Source: Oligoflexia bacterium
GTDB taxonomy: Bacteria > Bdellovibrionota > Bacteriovoracia > Bacteriovoracales > Bacteriovoracaceae
Reading direction: 5' to 3'
Assembly (NCBI GenBank): GCA_015232355.1
Contig: JADFZW010000007.1
Coordinates: forward strand, 104,865-168,864
Length of the DNA stretch: 64,000 nucleotides
The position numbers and the translations under genes are program-made. Numbering within the stretch: position 1 is the first letter of the stretch; each line of letters begins with the position of its first letter. Positions 9,126-17,961 of this stretch are shown piece by piece. Under the pieces are notes generated by a model. It ran no database searches. It was not told where the DNA came from and saw only the letters and a list, made by a program, of their open reading frames with translations.

Positions 9126-9920
9126 TCATAAAAGTAGTGTGTTTATAGATATATTAAATAATTTCTCCAATCCACCTTTAGTTTTTACAGAATCAAATTT
9201 TGGCGACCATTCAAGATTAGATAGAGAATCACTAATGGTAAAGGCAGTTGCGATCTCAATTTTTTTATAAAGTGCAACTGCAAAGAGTGCTGAAGCTTCC
9301 ATATCTACTGCTAATATTTTTTTTCTTTGATACCTTTTAATTTTATTTATGGTTTCACGATAAGGAGCATCTGTCGTCCAACCAGGGCCGAAATGAAAGG
9401 GAATTTTTAATTCTTCACAAGTGGCCATCATCCTTTTAGTCAAATTTTGTGAGGGAAAAGAGAATTGATTTTTGCTTTGGGCATTTGTTAAGTAATGAAA
9501 TGATGTTCCCTCTTCACGAAGCGCTTTTTCAATAACAACAATATCACCAACATGAACTTGCTCTGCAATTGCTCCGGCAGTGCCTACCGATATTATTCTT
9601 TCTATATTACCTCTGCCTAAAGCTGTGAGTTCCTCTAATATAACAGAAGCTGCAGGTGCTCCTATTCCAAAACCGGAAGCAACCGCCATAGGAACATTTT
9701 TATAGGAAAAAAAGTAAAGATCCATTCCTAAAACTCTAATTTTTTTTGTTTCAAAATTATTTTCAAGAAAGTTTGTAAAAACTTTTTGATAACTGATAAT
9801 TATTCCTTTAGGTATCACCAAATCTGGAAATTTTTTTTCAATCTTAATATACTTTATTAATTTTTCAGCAGTAACTATTGTTTGCGAATTAAAATCAGAT
9901 TTTATTCTATAGTCATTCAT
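9126..9920 (-). CDS. nucleoside phosphorylase (uridine/purine phosphorylase family)
   Basis: The 264-residue protein matches the PNP_UDP_1 family that splits nucleosides with phosphate into base and ribose-1-phosphate for salvage. Visible signatures are the phosphate/ribose-binding ASGFGIGAPAASVILEEL, the SVGTAGAI loop followed by VGDIVV, and the VDMEASALFAVA motif that contacts ribose. The late ISDSL Asp is the expected catalytic acid of the base-binding site. Uridine versus purine preference cannot be fixed by eye, though the arrangement looks closer to uridine phosphorylases. The gene lies downstream of the lipoprotein hydrolase and IMPase-family genes on the same strand, with a 30-base gap. 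Confidence 0.85.
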   Translation of the reverse strand: MNDYRIKSDFNSQTIVTAEKLIKYIKIEKKFPDLVIPKGIIISYQKVFTNFLENNFETKKIRVLGMDLYFFSYKNVPMAVASGFGIGAPAASVILEELTALGRGNIERIISVGTAGAIAEQVHVGDIVVIEKALREEGTSFHYLTNAQSKNQFSFPSQNLTKRMMATCEELKIPFHFGPGWTTDAPYRETINKIKRYQRKKILAVDMEASALFAVALYKKIEIATAFTISDSLSNLEWSPKFDSVKTKGGLEKLFNISINTLLL

Positions 9921-9949
9921 ATATCTTAATCCCTTAATTCCTCAATACC

Positions 9950-10873
9950 TCAATCCCTATTCACAAATGATATTAATTCATCTTTAATTTTTTTCCACCC
10001 TGCAGTCCCCATAGAGAATTCATCCACTATCAAATGCTTTGGAAGATTTTTTCTCTCCGCTATTCTATCAAGCTCCTTATCTTTTATCACCTCTACAACT
10101 TTCCATTTATTTAAAGACCTTTTTTCTATAAATTGTTTGGTCTTGCTATAATCAATCAATTCATCATCAGGGTCCATAAGAAGTAAAGATGGAATATTAA
10201 GCGCCCCCCCCATTTGCTCCATCTCTTCAATCTCATTTATCACTCGAAAAAGAGCTTTATATTCAGCAATATATGTTCCACTCTTTTCAATATAATCCGG
10301 ATGATTTCTACTAGTGATCATCATCTTATCACCAAAAATATATAGTATTTTAATTAAACTTGTATACCATTGTAAAGTAATCGCCGGGGCCAACAAAATC
10401 ATCTTATCATAAATGTAATTACGTTTAATATTCAATCCAGGTCTTAAACCAAGTTCTAATCCAAGTGCAGCTCCTAATGAGTAACCAACTAGAATTAATT
10501 TTGGATTATTTTTACTTGGAATTGTTGCCATCAAATTTCTAGCAGTATTATATCCTTGTTCAACATCTCGACTCCAATTATTAAAAACATCGTCACTACT
10601 ATTTAAATTTGAATTAAATTTAACTTTTATAACTATTATCTTTTCATCCTCTAAAATCTTAGAAATAGCATCCATTTTTTGAAACTTAAGATTTAGGCCG
10701 GGAATAAATAGTGCCACAGCTTTTGCTTCATTAATTGCTGTGGTGGTTATTATATCTGGATTTTCAATTTTAGGATTATTGATATTTGTGACAGCAGTAG
10801 TACAACCAAATAACAAAACTACGACCATCAAATTAAAAAAAATGATTCTTTTCACTTTAATCACTTTAATCAC
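9950..10873 (-). CDS. lipoprotein alpha/beta hydrolase
   Basis: The start is a GTG at 10873 that overlaps the TGA of the upstream gene as GTGA. Further GTGs three and six codons in are also possible because the start region is a 9-base tandem repeat. The N-terminus ends in the lipobox LLFGC, so the mature protein is a lipid-anchored periplasmic or outer-membrane protein. GYSLGAALG is the nucleophile elbow of an alpha/beta hydrolase, and DPDDELID and a late His near HLIVDEF are candidate Asp and His members of the triad. It is probably an esterase or lysophospholipase-like enzyme. Translational coupling to the IMPase gene suggests co-expression, but no shared pathway is evident. Confidence 0.8.
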   Translation of the reverse strand: MIKVIKVKRIIFFNLMVVVLLFGCTTAVTNINNPKIENPDIITTTAINEAKAVALFIPGLNLKFQKMDAISKILEDEKIIVIKVKFNSNLNSSDDVFNNWSRDVEQGYNTARNLMATIPSKNNPKLILVGYSLGAALGLELGLRPGLNIKRNYIYDKMILLAPAITLQWYTSLIKILYIFGDKMMITSRNHPDYIEKSGTYIAEYKALFRVINEIEEMEQMGGALNIPSLLLMDPDDELIDYSKTKQFIEKRSLNKWKVVEVIKDKELDRIAERKNLPKHLIVDEFSMGTAGWKKIKDELISFVNRD

Positions 10874-10881
10874 TTTAAGAT
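10855..10881. repeat. 9-base tandem repeat across a stop/start junction
   Basis: On the plus strand CACTTTAAT occurs about three times in a row. The repeat encodes the start region of the lipoprotein hydrolase (repeated GTGATTAAA) and overlaps the stop of the preceding gene, so copy number could alter the start site and spacing. Confidence 0.75.
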
Positions 10882-11694
10882 TTTCACAAGATTATTGTGA
10901 ATTTTTCCATTGCTAATAACAATATTTTTTTCATATATATTAGTCTTTTTATTTTGATAATTACTTATAGTAGCACCAGCTTCTTCCGCAATGATAATTC
11001 CGGCGGCCACATCCCAAGGGGCCAGTCCAAATTCAAAAAAGCCATCGTATCTTCCACAAGAAGTGTAAGCAATATCCAAAGCAGCACTACCAAAACGTCT
11101 TACATCTCTCACTTTGTTAGAGACTTTTTCAAATCGTACAATCTCTCGATGAAGCTTTTTTGATCTCATATAATAAAAACCGGTGGCCAAGACCGCATCC
11201 TTCATCTTTTCATTCTTAGAAACATGAATTTTTTTATAATTCAAATAAGAACCATTTCCTTCATAAGCAGAAAACATCTCATCTAAAACTGGATGGTATA
11301 TTACTCCAGAAATAATTTTTCCTTTATACAAAACACCAATTGAAATAGAAAACCAACCTATTCCTGAAGCAAAATTAGTTGTACCATCTAGAGGATCTAT
11401 TACCCACAGTAAATTATCCCTTGATAATACCTTTTTTCCCTCCCATGCTTTAGATGGATCAACTGATTCCTCTGCAATGAACTCGCTTTGCGGATATTTT
11501 TTTAGGATCTCTTTTATAATGTACTTTTCTGCTAGGATATCTGCCTTAGTAACAACACCATAATTTTTTTTATCCTTTATTTTATTTTTTACCTGCATTT
11601 GACTACGAAAATACTTTAATAATATCTTAGAAGTTGATTTCGCTAATTTCTGAGTAAAAAAATTTAGTTTTGCTACATCCAGATTCTTCGCCAC
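10870..11694 (-). CDS. inositol monophosphatase family protein (SuhB-like)
   Basis: The 274-residue protein has the full Mg2+-dependent phosphatase signature: EFIAEES (metal-binding Glu), WVIDPLDGTTNFASG (metal and catalytic core) and APWDVAAGIIIAEEAGA near the C-terminus. The family covers inositol-1-phosphatase, fructose-1,6-bisphosphatase class IV and the transcription factor SuhB, so the substrate remains open. The ATG at 11694 has CTGGAGGAT upstream. The stop overlaps the start of the lipoprotein hydrolase by four bases. The 5' untranslated region contains a perfect 16-bp hairpin that may influence expression. Confidence 0.9.
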   Translation of the reverse strand: MAKNLDVAKLNFFTQKLAKSTSKILLKYFRSQMQVKNKIKDKKNYGVVTKADILAEKYIIKEILKKYPQSEFIAEESVDPSKAWEGKKVLSRDNLLWVIDPLDGTTNFASGIGWFSISIGVLYKGKIISGVIYHPVLDEMFSAYEGNGSYLNYKKIHVSKNEKMKDAVLATGFYYMRSKKLHREIVRFEKVSNKVRDVRRFGSAALDIAYTSCGRYDGFFEFGLAPWDVAAGIIIAEEAGATISNYQNKKTNIYEKNIVISNGKIHNNLVKILK

Positions 11695-11733
11695 TTTACA
11701 ATCCTCCAGTTAATTTGCAATTCAAGGACCTGA

Positions 11734-11768
11734 TTAGGATCGAGAACTTAACAAGTTCTCGATCCTAA
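11734..11768. promoter_or_regulatory. perfect 16-bp inverted repeat between divergent genes
   Basis: TTAGGATCGAGAACTT (11734-11749), a three-base loop AAC, and the exact reverse complement (11753-11768) lie between the divergent IMPase-family and HD-GYP genes. There is no U-run after either side, so it is not an obvious terminator. It could be an operator for a dimeric regulator or an RNA hairpin in the leader of either mRNA. Confidence 0.8.
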
Positions 11769-11819
11769 ATTACTATATTTATATATACGGCCCAACATAT
11801 TGTATATTAGGATTATCTT

Positions 11820-12800
11820 ATGAGTGAATTTTTTTCTGAAAATAGCAATAATCTGCGATGGATTTCAATCCATTTAAGCAGCATCGAACCCGATGTTGAA
11901 CTGCCTGCTCCCTTATTTATTTACATCAATGGAAAATTTTTGGAGTTCAAAGGCAAAGGAGATGTTATCTCAAATGAAAAGTATGAGCAGTTCATCTTAA
12001 AAAAACTTCCTTATCTTTTTATCATGGCCCACAATGCAGATATTTTTGATGAATGGTTAGAGAAAATTCGTATCAAAAATTTAGAATCTATTGCTGTAAA
12101 CGCAGGAATAGAAAATAAAGAATTGATAAGCATTAAGCAAACTATCAAAGAGCATGTTTCTCGAGTATTTTCAGGTGATATGAGTGACAAAGCAATTTCC
12201 AATGTAACCTGGGAGACCAGAGCATTTGTAAAAATCATTGGTGAAAGTCCTGTTGCCAATGTTAGTTTTGTTAAATTATCTGAATCTTCAAAAAATATAA
12301 TTGAACATTCAATTAATGTGGCCATACTTTCAGTTTATCTGGCCCATCATCTTGGTTATAAACAATTAAAAATTCTAGAAAGTGCATTTTTAGGTGGTCT
12401 CTTTCATGATATTGGTAAGACCACACTAGATGTACAATACTATGAAGAACACAATCTAGACGTACTAAAACAAAAACTTAAAGAGCATCCTATAATTGGC
12501 AGGCAAGCACTTCAAAGCAACGCTAGCATAGGGGAAGAGGTGTTGCGAATTATTGAAGAACATCACGAGCATAATGATGGTAGTGGCTACCCATACGAAA
12601 AGAGAGGGGCGCAATTATATGATCTCACCAAGCTGGTTTCAATTGCCGATGCTTTTGATAATTATGTAAAAAATTGCCCTGGAAATTTAGCAGACAAAAG
12701 CCAATATGCCATTCAACAATTAGAAAAGGATACTGGTAATATCTTTGATCCTCAAAAGTTGCCAAAAGCAATTCGGGCCCTTCGCTTAGGAATAAAATAA
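11820..12800 (+). CDS. HD-GYP domain cyclic-di-GMP phosphodiesterase
   Basis: The C-terminal half of this 326-residue protein is an HD-GYP domain: FHDIGKT (the HD pair), KEHPIIGRQ, EEHHEHNDGSGYP (the HHExxDGxGYP signature) and SIADAFDNY. HD-GYP enzymes hydrolyse c-di-GMP to GMP. All the metal-binding and GYP residues are present, so activity is likely. The N-terminal 150 residues are not recognised by sequence and may be a sensor or adaptor; no membrane segment is seen. The ATG has TTAGGA seven or so bases upstream. It lies in the same block as two PilZ proteins, potential receivers of the same second messenger. Confidence 0.9.
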   Translation: MSEFFSENSNNLRWISIHLSSIEPDVELPAPLFIYINGKFLEFKGKGDVISNEKYEQFILKKLPYLFIMAHNADIFDEWLEKIRIKNLESIAVNAGIENKELISIKQTIKEHVSRVFSGDMSDKAISNVTWETRAFVKIIGESPVANVSFVKLSESSKNIIEHSINVAILSVYLAHHLGYKQLKILESAFLGGLFHDIGKTTLDVQYYEEHNLDVLKQKLKEHPIIGRQALQSNASIGEEVLRIIEEHHEHNDGSGYPYEKRGAQLYDLTKLVSIADAFDNYVKNCPGNLADKSQYAIQQLEKDTGNIFDPQKLPKAIRALRLGIK

Positions 12801-12977
12801 CCTAATATTTTATACTCAACTGGCCAGTAATTTTTACATAAAAAAAAATATTTTAAATTATAAGTTCACAAATCACATATCTTTAAGTTATTTAGCATCT
12901 AGCACTCAAACGATCTTAATAATACTTATTCTTATTCATAAAAATATTGATGCTACTTAAAAAAAAGGGTTCTAGAC

Positions 12978-13253
12978 ATGTTTAGTATAATTGATGATAA
13001 CAACAATAATAATATCTTGCCTTTTCCATCTCATATGACAAAAAAAACAATTCAAATGTTTAAAAAAAGGAATTTCAATATTGATGAATATAAAAAATAT
13101 CTGAGCAACCTAAGCGAAGAGGAACTTATTAACGAAAGCAAATATCTCAGTAATGAATTGCAGTCCTCCTCTGTAAATACAAAAACAGATGATCATAGCA
13201 CACTAATGGCCAATCTTGTTTTAGAAGAACTTTCCAAAAGAATTATATTATAA
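12978..13253 (+). CDS. small hypothetical protein
   Basis: This is a 91-residue acidic, probably helical protein with a poly-Asn run near the N-terminus (DDNNNNNI). It is not recognised. A weak AAAGGG lies about 10 bases before the ATG. It follows the HD-GYP gene on the same strand after 177 bases, so it may be a small partner, but nothing in the sequence proves this. Confidence 0.5.
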   Translation: MFSIIDDNNNNNILPFPSHMTKKTIQMFKKRNFNIDEYKKYLSNLSEEELINESKYLSNELQSSSVNTKTDDHSTLMANLVLEELSKRIIL

Positions 13254-13287
13254 GTTGTAATAAATAATCTTAAAACTAAACTCATTT

Positions 13288-13887
13288 TCATCTTGATCCC
13301 ATAAATGTAGGCCACTGGAGTCCTCTATAATCATCAGTCACTTGACGAGTTAAAGTGGAAATTTTACTTTCAGGATCATATCCTAAGATAGTGCAAAGAA
13401 CTTTTATCTTCTCAATCGTCTCATCTTCATTGTCACAAATGGAGATTGATAAGAGTCGTAGTAAAAAAGTTATATTATAAGCAAAACTGGATATATATTT
13501 ATCAGCTGTAATTTGCAAATCCATGCTTTGATCAACAAAAGCAGCACCAATATTTTTTGCAAAGATTTCACCTATAGAAGTTGTAGCTCCTGCCCGCCTT
13601 ACCGTATGTACACGAGTACGCAAGATGTGACGTTTGCAATCTTTTATATTAACCAAGCGAAGTTTACTTAAATCATCACTTCTTATAACTGGCATCTCGG
13701 GTATATCAATTATGATAGGAATAATATTGATCATTGGATAATTTGGTAAATTAGCGATTAATATCCCTCCTTTGGATATATTGGATAATTGGGCCTTAAA
13801 AACATATCCATCATCTTCATATAGGATCATCGTTTTCAAAGGTGCTCTTAAATGTTTTCTTTGATACTTCTTTGTATCTTCCGTCAT
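13288..13887 (-). CDS. PilZ domain protein
   Basis: The N-terminal part carries a PilZ c-di-GMP-binding pattern: KYQRKHLRAPL supplies the RxxxR-like element and LSNISKGGI the (D/N)xSxxG element. A later strand region and a helical C-terminus complete 199 residues. The architecture resembles PilZ proteins I know from Bdellovibrio-like bacteria, which suggests control of motility or a surface process by c-di-GMP; the target is unknown. No strong Shine-Dalgarno precedes the ATG at 13887. It lies downstream of phoH on the minus strand. Confidence 0.8.
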   Translation of the reverse strand: MTEDTKKYQRKHLRAPLKTMILYEDDGYVFKAQLSNISKGGILIANLPNYPMINIIPIIIDIPEMPVIRSDDLSKLRLVNIKDCKRHILRTRVHTVRRAGATTSIGEIFAKNIGAAFVDQSMDLQITADKYISSFAYNITFLLRLLSISICDNEDETIEKIKVLCTILGYDPESKISTLTRQVTDDYRGLQWPTFMGSR

Positions 13888-13943
13888 AGTTAATCGTTAT
13901 TTTAATCGTAAAATTAATCTTAATTACTAATTAATAATAGTTA

Positions 13944-15263
13944 CTATAAAAGTTTACTGGCCACCTCTGAAAGTTGGGAACGTTCTCCACAAGTCAAAGT
14001 AATATGGGCCACACAATCTTGATCTTTTAATCTATCAACAACATAAGACAAACCATTATTTATTGAATCCAAATATGGATTATCTATTTGATCGCAATCA
14101 CCGGCCAAAACTACTTTTGATCCTTCTGCCACTCTGGTAACTATAGTTTTTACTTCGTGAGGCGAGAGATTTTGGGCCTCATCAATAATAAAATACTGTG
14201 CTGGTATTGATCTTCCTCGAATGTAGGTAAGCGGTTCTACTTGCAGTAAACCCTTCTCTTTTAAAGTACCCCAGGCAGCAGGACCAGTTTCTCTTGATTT
14301 ATGTTTTCCAAAGAGAAAATCTAAAGCATCAAATATTGGCAACATCCATGGATTCATTTTTTCTTCAATAGTTCCAGGTAAAAATCCAAGATCTTTACCC
14401 ATTGGTTGTACTGGTCTTGATACTAGTAAACGAATATAATCACCATGACTGATAGTTTTTTCCAGAGCTGCTGCTATCGCAATTAAAGTTTTTCCTGTAC
14501 CCGCTTTTCCAGTTAGAGTTACAAGTTTTATGGAATCCTCTAATAGAGCATCTAAAGCAAATCTTTGTTCTAAATTTTTAGGATATATTCCCCATACACC
14601 CTCTTTGATTCCCGCATTTAAAGTTACAATACCTCCACGCTCCTTCGAATAGCGAGCATAAACTTGCTTTTGTTCTGTAGGATCTTTAATAGTTAAATAT
14701 TGATTTGGAAAAAGCTCTTGAGAATCGAGTTTTCCATTGGGAATAGCGAGGAAACCATTTTTATTAAATTGTTCTATCTCCTCTAAAGAAATATACCCTT
14801 CCATATGTCCAGAATACTCATCTTCACTTTCTGATTTTCTCTGTCCATAATCATCTGCTCTTACTTTAAAAACATCTGCTTTCAATCTTAAATTAATATC
14901 TTTGGTAACTAAGGTAACATCTTTTCCCTTCTCTTTCAATGCTATGGCCATACTAAGAATTATATTGTCACTCTTGTCGGCCACTAAATTTTTATTTATT
15001 AGATTTTCACCACTGGTATTATTTATTATAAGTGTAGATCCATTATCTAATTTCACTCCGTCTGCTAAGGATCCTTTACTTCTAAGTTCATCAATAACTC
15101 TAGAAAAATACCTAGCATTCCTTCCATTTTCATTTTGATCTTTCTTAAAACGATCTAATTCCTCAATACAAATAAGAGGAACATGGACATCATCAGGTCC
15201 AAAGTTATAAATTGAAAGTGGATCCAACAGTAATATATTTGTATCTAAAACAAAAGTTTTCAA
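13944..15263 (-). CDS. phoH: PhoH family protein, PIN domain plus ATPase
   Basis: The start is TTG at 15263, supported by GAGGAG five bases upstream and by the standard PIN opening KTFVLDTNILLLDP. Residues 1-140 form the PIN nuclease-like domain (DTN, EELDRFK, NIILSMA). Residues about 225-439 form the PhoH ATPase, with LTGKAGTGKT (Walker A), FIIDEAQN (Walker B) and the late GERSQL. PIN-PhoH (PhoH2-type) proteins are linked to RNA unwinding and cleavage and to starvation responses. The length of 439 residues is usual. It is positioned after the GYF_2-PilZ gene on the same strand, with a 49-base gap. Confidence 0.93.
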   Translation of the reverse strand: MKTFVLDTNILLLDPLSIYNFGPDDVHVPLICIEELDRFKKDQNENGRNARYFSRVIDELRSKGSLADGVKLDNGSTLIINNTSGENLINKNLVADKSDNIILSMAIALKEKGKDVTLVTKDINLRLKADVFKVRADDYGQRKSESEDEYSGHMEGYISLEEIEQFNKNGFLAIPNGKLDSQELFPNQYLTIKDPTEQKQVYARYSKERGGIVTLNAGIKEGVWGIYPKNLEQRFALDALLEDSIKLVTLTGKAGTGKTLIAIAAALEKTISHGDYIRLLVSRPVQPMGKDLGFLPGTIEEKMNPWMLPIFDALDFLFGKHKSRETGPAAWGTLKEKGLLQVEPLTYIRGRSIPAQYFIIDEAQNLSPHEVKTIVTRVAEGSKVVLAGDCDQIDNPYLDSINNGLSYVVDRLKDQDCVAHITLTCGERSQLSEVASKLL

Positions 15264-15312
15264 ATTGTTCTCCTCTTAATTACCATTCTTGTTATTATTT
15301 TGTTATTTATCA

Positions 15313-16728
15313 CTATCCCCCTATTTGACTACTATATCTTTCTACAATCTTTCTTACTTCATCCATTTGCTTTGGTCCTAAATTTGTAAATTTAATACCA
15401 ATACCTTTTGGTCCACGTTCATTTATAGAAACAATTTTTCCAGTACACTCTACCATTAGAGGAACAGTACCTGGCATAATTTTAAGATGAATTTCTGCTG
15501 CTAACTCAAAATCTGAAGGTCGCATCTCTATAAAACAACCACCCTCACTAATACTTGAACAAGTTCCTCTATAAACTTTTCCTCTATAAGTAATCGCGGC
15601 CGGACCTAAGTAAGATGTTCGTTTATGTTTTCTGGGAACAAAAATCTTTTCTACAATTCTACCTTTATCTGTAACTATCTTTCTAATAATATTTGTATTA
15701 AATTCATAGATCTCTTCTATTCTTTTCCACTCAGTTGCATTTTTCTTTTTAATATGAGCATTTTTAGATATCACATTTTTTTGTAACATCTTTAATACTT
15801 CCAGATAACAAAATGGTCCGAGATTTTTTTCTCCCTTTTCAATTATCCAAACTGGATCATTTTTTATTTCATGGCCATTGGTTGTAGAATTAGTTTTTGT
15901 GTGACCATCATTTATCATCTCTGGTTCTACTTCTGCTTTAATATTTCTCTCTAATTTATTTGCTCTTCTATTGGTTTTAGTTGCATTGTTATTTTTAACT
16001 AGTACTGGTTTAACTGTCGGAACATCAGATGCTGTCGCGACAGATGCTGTCGAAGCGACAGCGCCCACTTCTACGGTCGATGCGGGATCTGCTGTTGACG
16101 TTACAGAAGGACTCAACTCCTCTTCTTCTTTAAGGTCATTCACACCAATAGATGAATGATTCTTTTCAAATGGCAAATCTCTTATCACTAAAGATTTTAT
16201 ACTTTTAAAATCCTCTTCAAAAATATCTTCTACTTTAATTTGCAATGAAGAATCTGTTTCCACGATTTGTCTGGAAGTATCGGTCGTAACATCAAAATTA
16301 CCACTGATATCAATTTGATTACTCTTTATAAATGGAATCAATGTTGGGAGCTTAGGGAGTGAGTCTGTAAAATTTGATAACTGCTTTATCCTCTTCCATA
16401 CACCAGTCTCCTGATTAAAAACGAAATCGAAACAGCTTATATCCTGATGATTCAATTTATTTACAATCTCTGATTTAGTAAAAGGACCTACAGTTACCTC
16501 TTTAATACAAATATAAAAAATTGGTTTTTCAACGACCATTTCTGGTTTTTTAGGTAGATAAGAAGAAAAAGATTCAATCTCTCCCAATTGAAACCATTTT
16601 TTCTCATCTAATAGATAGACAAAATTACTCAAATTAATATGTCTCTCTTGAAGAAGCCGAGCAATCTCATTTCTTTCCAATGGACCATATAATTTGTTAT
16701 TTACTTTTAAAATATAGTTCTTTGAGAT
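15313..16728 (-). CDS. triple GYF_2 (DUF4339)-PilZ protein, apparent ATC start
   Basis: The PilZ domain at the C-terminus (PRKHKRTSYLGP, then CSSISEGGCFIE) should bind c-di-GMP. Upstream are three GYF_2-type modules, each with a GPF/GPL and a Trp-Lys core: about residues 5-50, 70-120 (VGPFTKSEIV) and 290-340 (LGPFCYLEVL). A low-complexity Ala/Thr/Val linker lies between. The first module is only complete if translation starts upstream of the first TTG (16680). In that extension (SKNYILKVNNKLYGPLE) there is no ATG, GTG or TTG before the in-frame TAA. An AAGGAGG ends five bases before an ATC at 16728. I therefore place the start at ATC. A short TTG-started form would cut the first domain. GYF_2 modules bind proline-rich peptides, so this may link c-di-GMP to a protein complex. 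Confidence 0.75.
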   Translation of the reverse strand: MSKNYILKVNNKLYGPLERNEIARLLQERHINLSNFVYLLDEKKWFQLGEIESFSSYLPKKPEMVVEKPIFYICIKEVTVGPFTKSEIVNKLNHQDISCFDFVFNQETGVWKRIKQLSNFTDSLPKLPTLIPFIKSNQIDISGNFDVTTDTSRQIVETDSSLQIKVEDIFEEDFKSIKSLVIRDLPFEKNHSSIGVNDLKEEEELSPSVTSTADPASTVEVGAVASTASVATASDVPTVKPVLVKNNNATKTNRRANKLERNIKAEVEPEMINDGHTKTNSTTNGHEIKNDPVWIIEKGEKNLGPFCYLEVLKMLQKNVISKNAHIKKKNATEWKRIEEIYEFNTNIIRKIVTDKGRIVEKIFVPRKHKRTSYLGPAAITYRGKVYRGTCSSISEGGCFIEMRPSDFELAAEIHLKIMPGTVPLMVECTGKIVSINERGPKGIGIKFTNLGPKQMDEVRKIVERYSSQIGG

Positions 16729-16733
16729 ACTCT

Positions 16734-16740
16734 CCTCCTT
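16734..16740 (-). promoter_or_regulatory. strong ribosome-binding site before an ATC codon
   Basis: AAGGAGG on the minus strand lies five bases before ATC at 16728-16726. It is the best Shine-Dalgarno in this region and is not within plausible distance of any conventional start codon in the gene's frame. Confidence 0.7.
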
Positions 16741-16782
16741 TGTACTTTCGCTTTCCTTTACTATATTTTAAAACGATGTTCT

Positions 16783-17961
16783 TTAAGCATCAAATGAAAT
16801 GTTTAGTAGAGAAACATAAATGAGTCCACGCTGGCCCTCTTCTTGTCTATATTCTCCTCCTAATTCTATACTATAGAAACCAGCAATGACTTTAATAGGC
16901 CAAATTTCCAAAGCAGCACCATAGCTAACATATCCACCATTCCATCCAAACATAATACTCAAGAATGGTATTCCTAGTTCTACTCCAAAGTGAACCATTC
17001 TTCGATAATCAACGGCGCGATTAATTGGATGTAAGTCAAATGCTATAGTATAGTCGACTATTGTAAAATCTTGAGAAAAAGCAGAACCAATATTTACATT
17101 CATCTCCTGTTTGGGAACCAAATTAGTTCCCTCATCTTTAACAAATTTAGTTCCACCCATATCCAATATAGAACCACCAACTGTAAAACGAGAACGATTA
17201 GTAAAATAGGTGTATTCTACTCCAGTATCTACACCCCATCCACTCCCCTTAGAATATCCCAATTCTTTTCTAATAGCAGTTATATCAGAGGATTTTTGAT
17301 TGGATATTATATTAAGTAAACGTAGGCCAAATAAATCATAACTATCATTTACACCTTGGCGATTCATATTCTTTACAGCAAGTCCAATGGATGTTTTATG
17401 ACCAGCTGTCTTTGCTTTTTTTCTTTTACTTCCTCGAACTTTTCCTCCACCAAAAGTCGCTGCATATCCTATAATAAAACCACGATCATAGTGATAATCT
17501 ACATCGAGTGAAGGATGAATAGCATTTCTTAATTCTATATCGGTGTTTACGGCAGCAAAAAGATTTAATCCAACATTTTGTATTTTAACTCCAGGAGTAC
17601 CACCTAAATGCAAGTGAAGAGGTAAACCCATCATACGATCTGCAATAGCAACTGGATCATTTTGAGGAAAATTTTCAAAACGACTCTTCTCGGATAAAGC
17701 ATTTGTTACGCTAGCATCTGGATTAATTACAAATACTGAAAGTCCACTATGACGGCCAAGAGCTGCTGGATTATAAAAGAGAGTGTACTCATCATCAGCA
17801 ATAGCAGTATATGCATCTCCCATTAATAATCCTCTAGGACTACGTAGAAGATATGTTATTGGAGAAGCAAACAATAAATTGCAGACATTAAATTCTATTA
17901 TTAGAAGTGTAAGTGTTAATATAAATTTAAATATAAATTTATATGTAAATATAATTCTCAT
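16783..17961 (-). CDS. outer-membrane beta-barrel-like protein
   Basis: An N-terminal signal segment (about 30 residues) precedes a 360-residue body rich in alternating hydrophobic/polar strands. The opening LRSPRGLLMGDAYTAIADDEYTLFYNPAAL is typical of FadL/OmpP1/UPF0164/PorV-like barrels, where the 'YNPA' region starts the barrel. The C-terminus ends in alternating residues suited to a last strand. It is probably an integral outer-membrane protein, but its transport or anchoring role is unknown. Its ATG overlaps the TGA of the upstream lipoprotein gene by four bases (ATGA), so the two are translationally coupled. Confidence 0.75.
   Translation of the reverse strand: MRIIFTYKFIFKFILTLTLLIIEFNVCNLLFASPITYLLRSPRGLLMGDAYTAIADDEYTLFYNPAALGRHSGLSVFVINPDASVTNALSEKSRFENFPQNDPVAIADRMMGLPLHLHLGGTPGVKIQNVGLNLFAAVNTDIELRNAIHPSLDVDYHYDRGFIIGYAATFGGGKVRGSKRKKAKTAGHKTSIGLAVKNMNRQGVNDSYDLFGLRLLNIISNQKSSDITAIRKELGYSKGSGWGVDTGVEYTYFTNRSRFTVGGSILDMGGTKFVKDEGTNLVPKQEMNVNIGSAFSQDFTIVDYTIAFDLHPINRAVDYRRMVHFGVELGIPFLSIMFGWNGGYVSYGAALEIWPIKVIAGFYSIELGGEYRQEEGQRGLIYVSLLNISFDA

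Noticed and set aside
12821..12832. ACTGGCCAGT palindrome as a terminator
   Set aside because: Stem has no loop and no U-run; more likely a chance GGCC palindrome.
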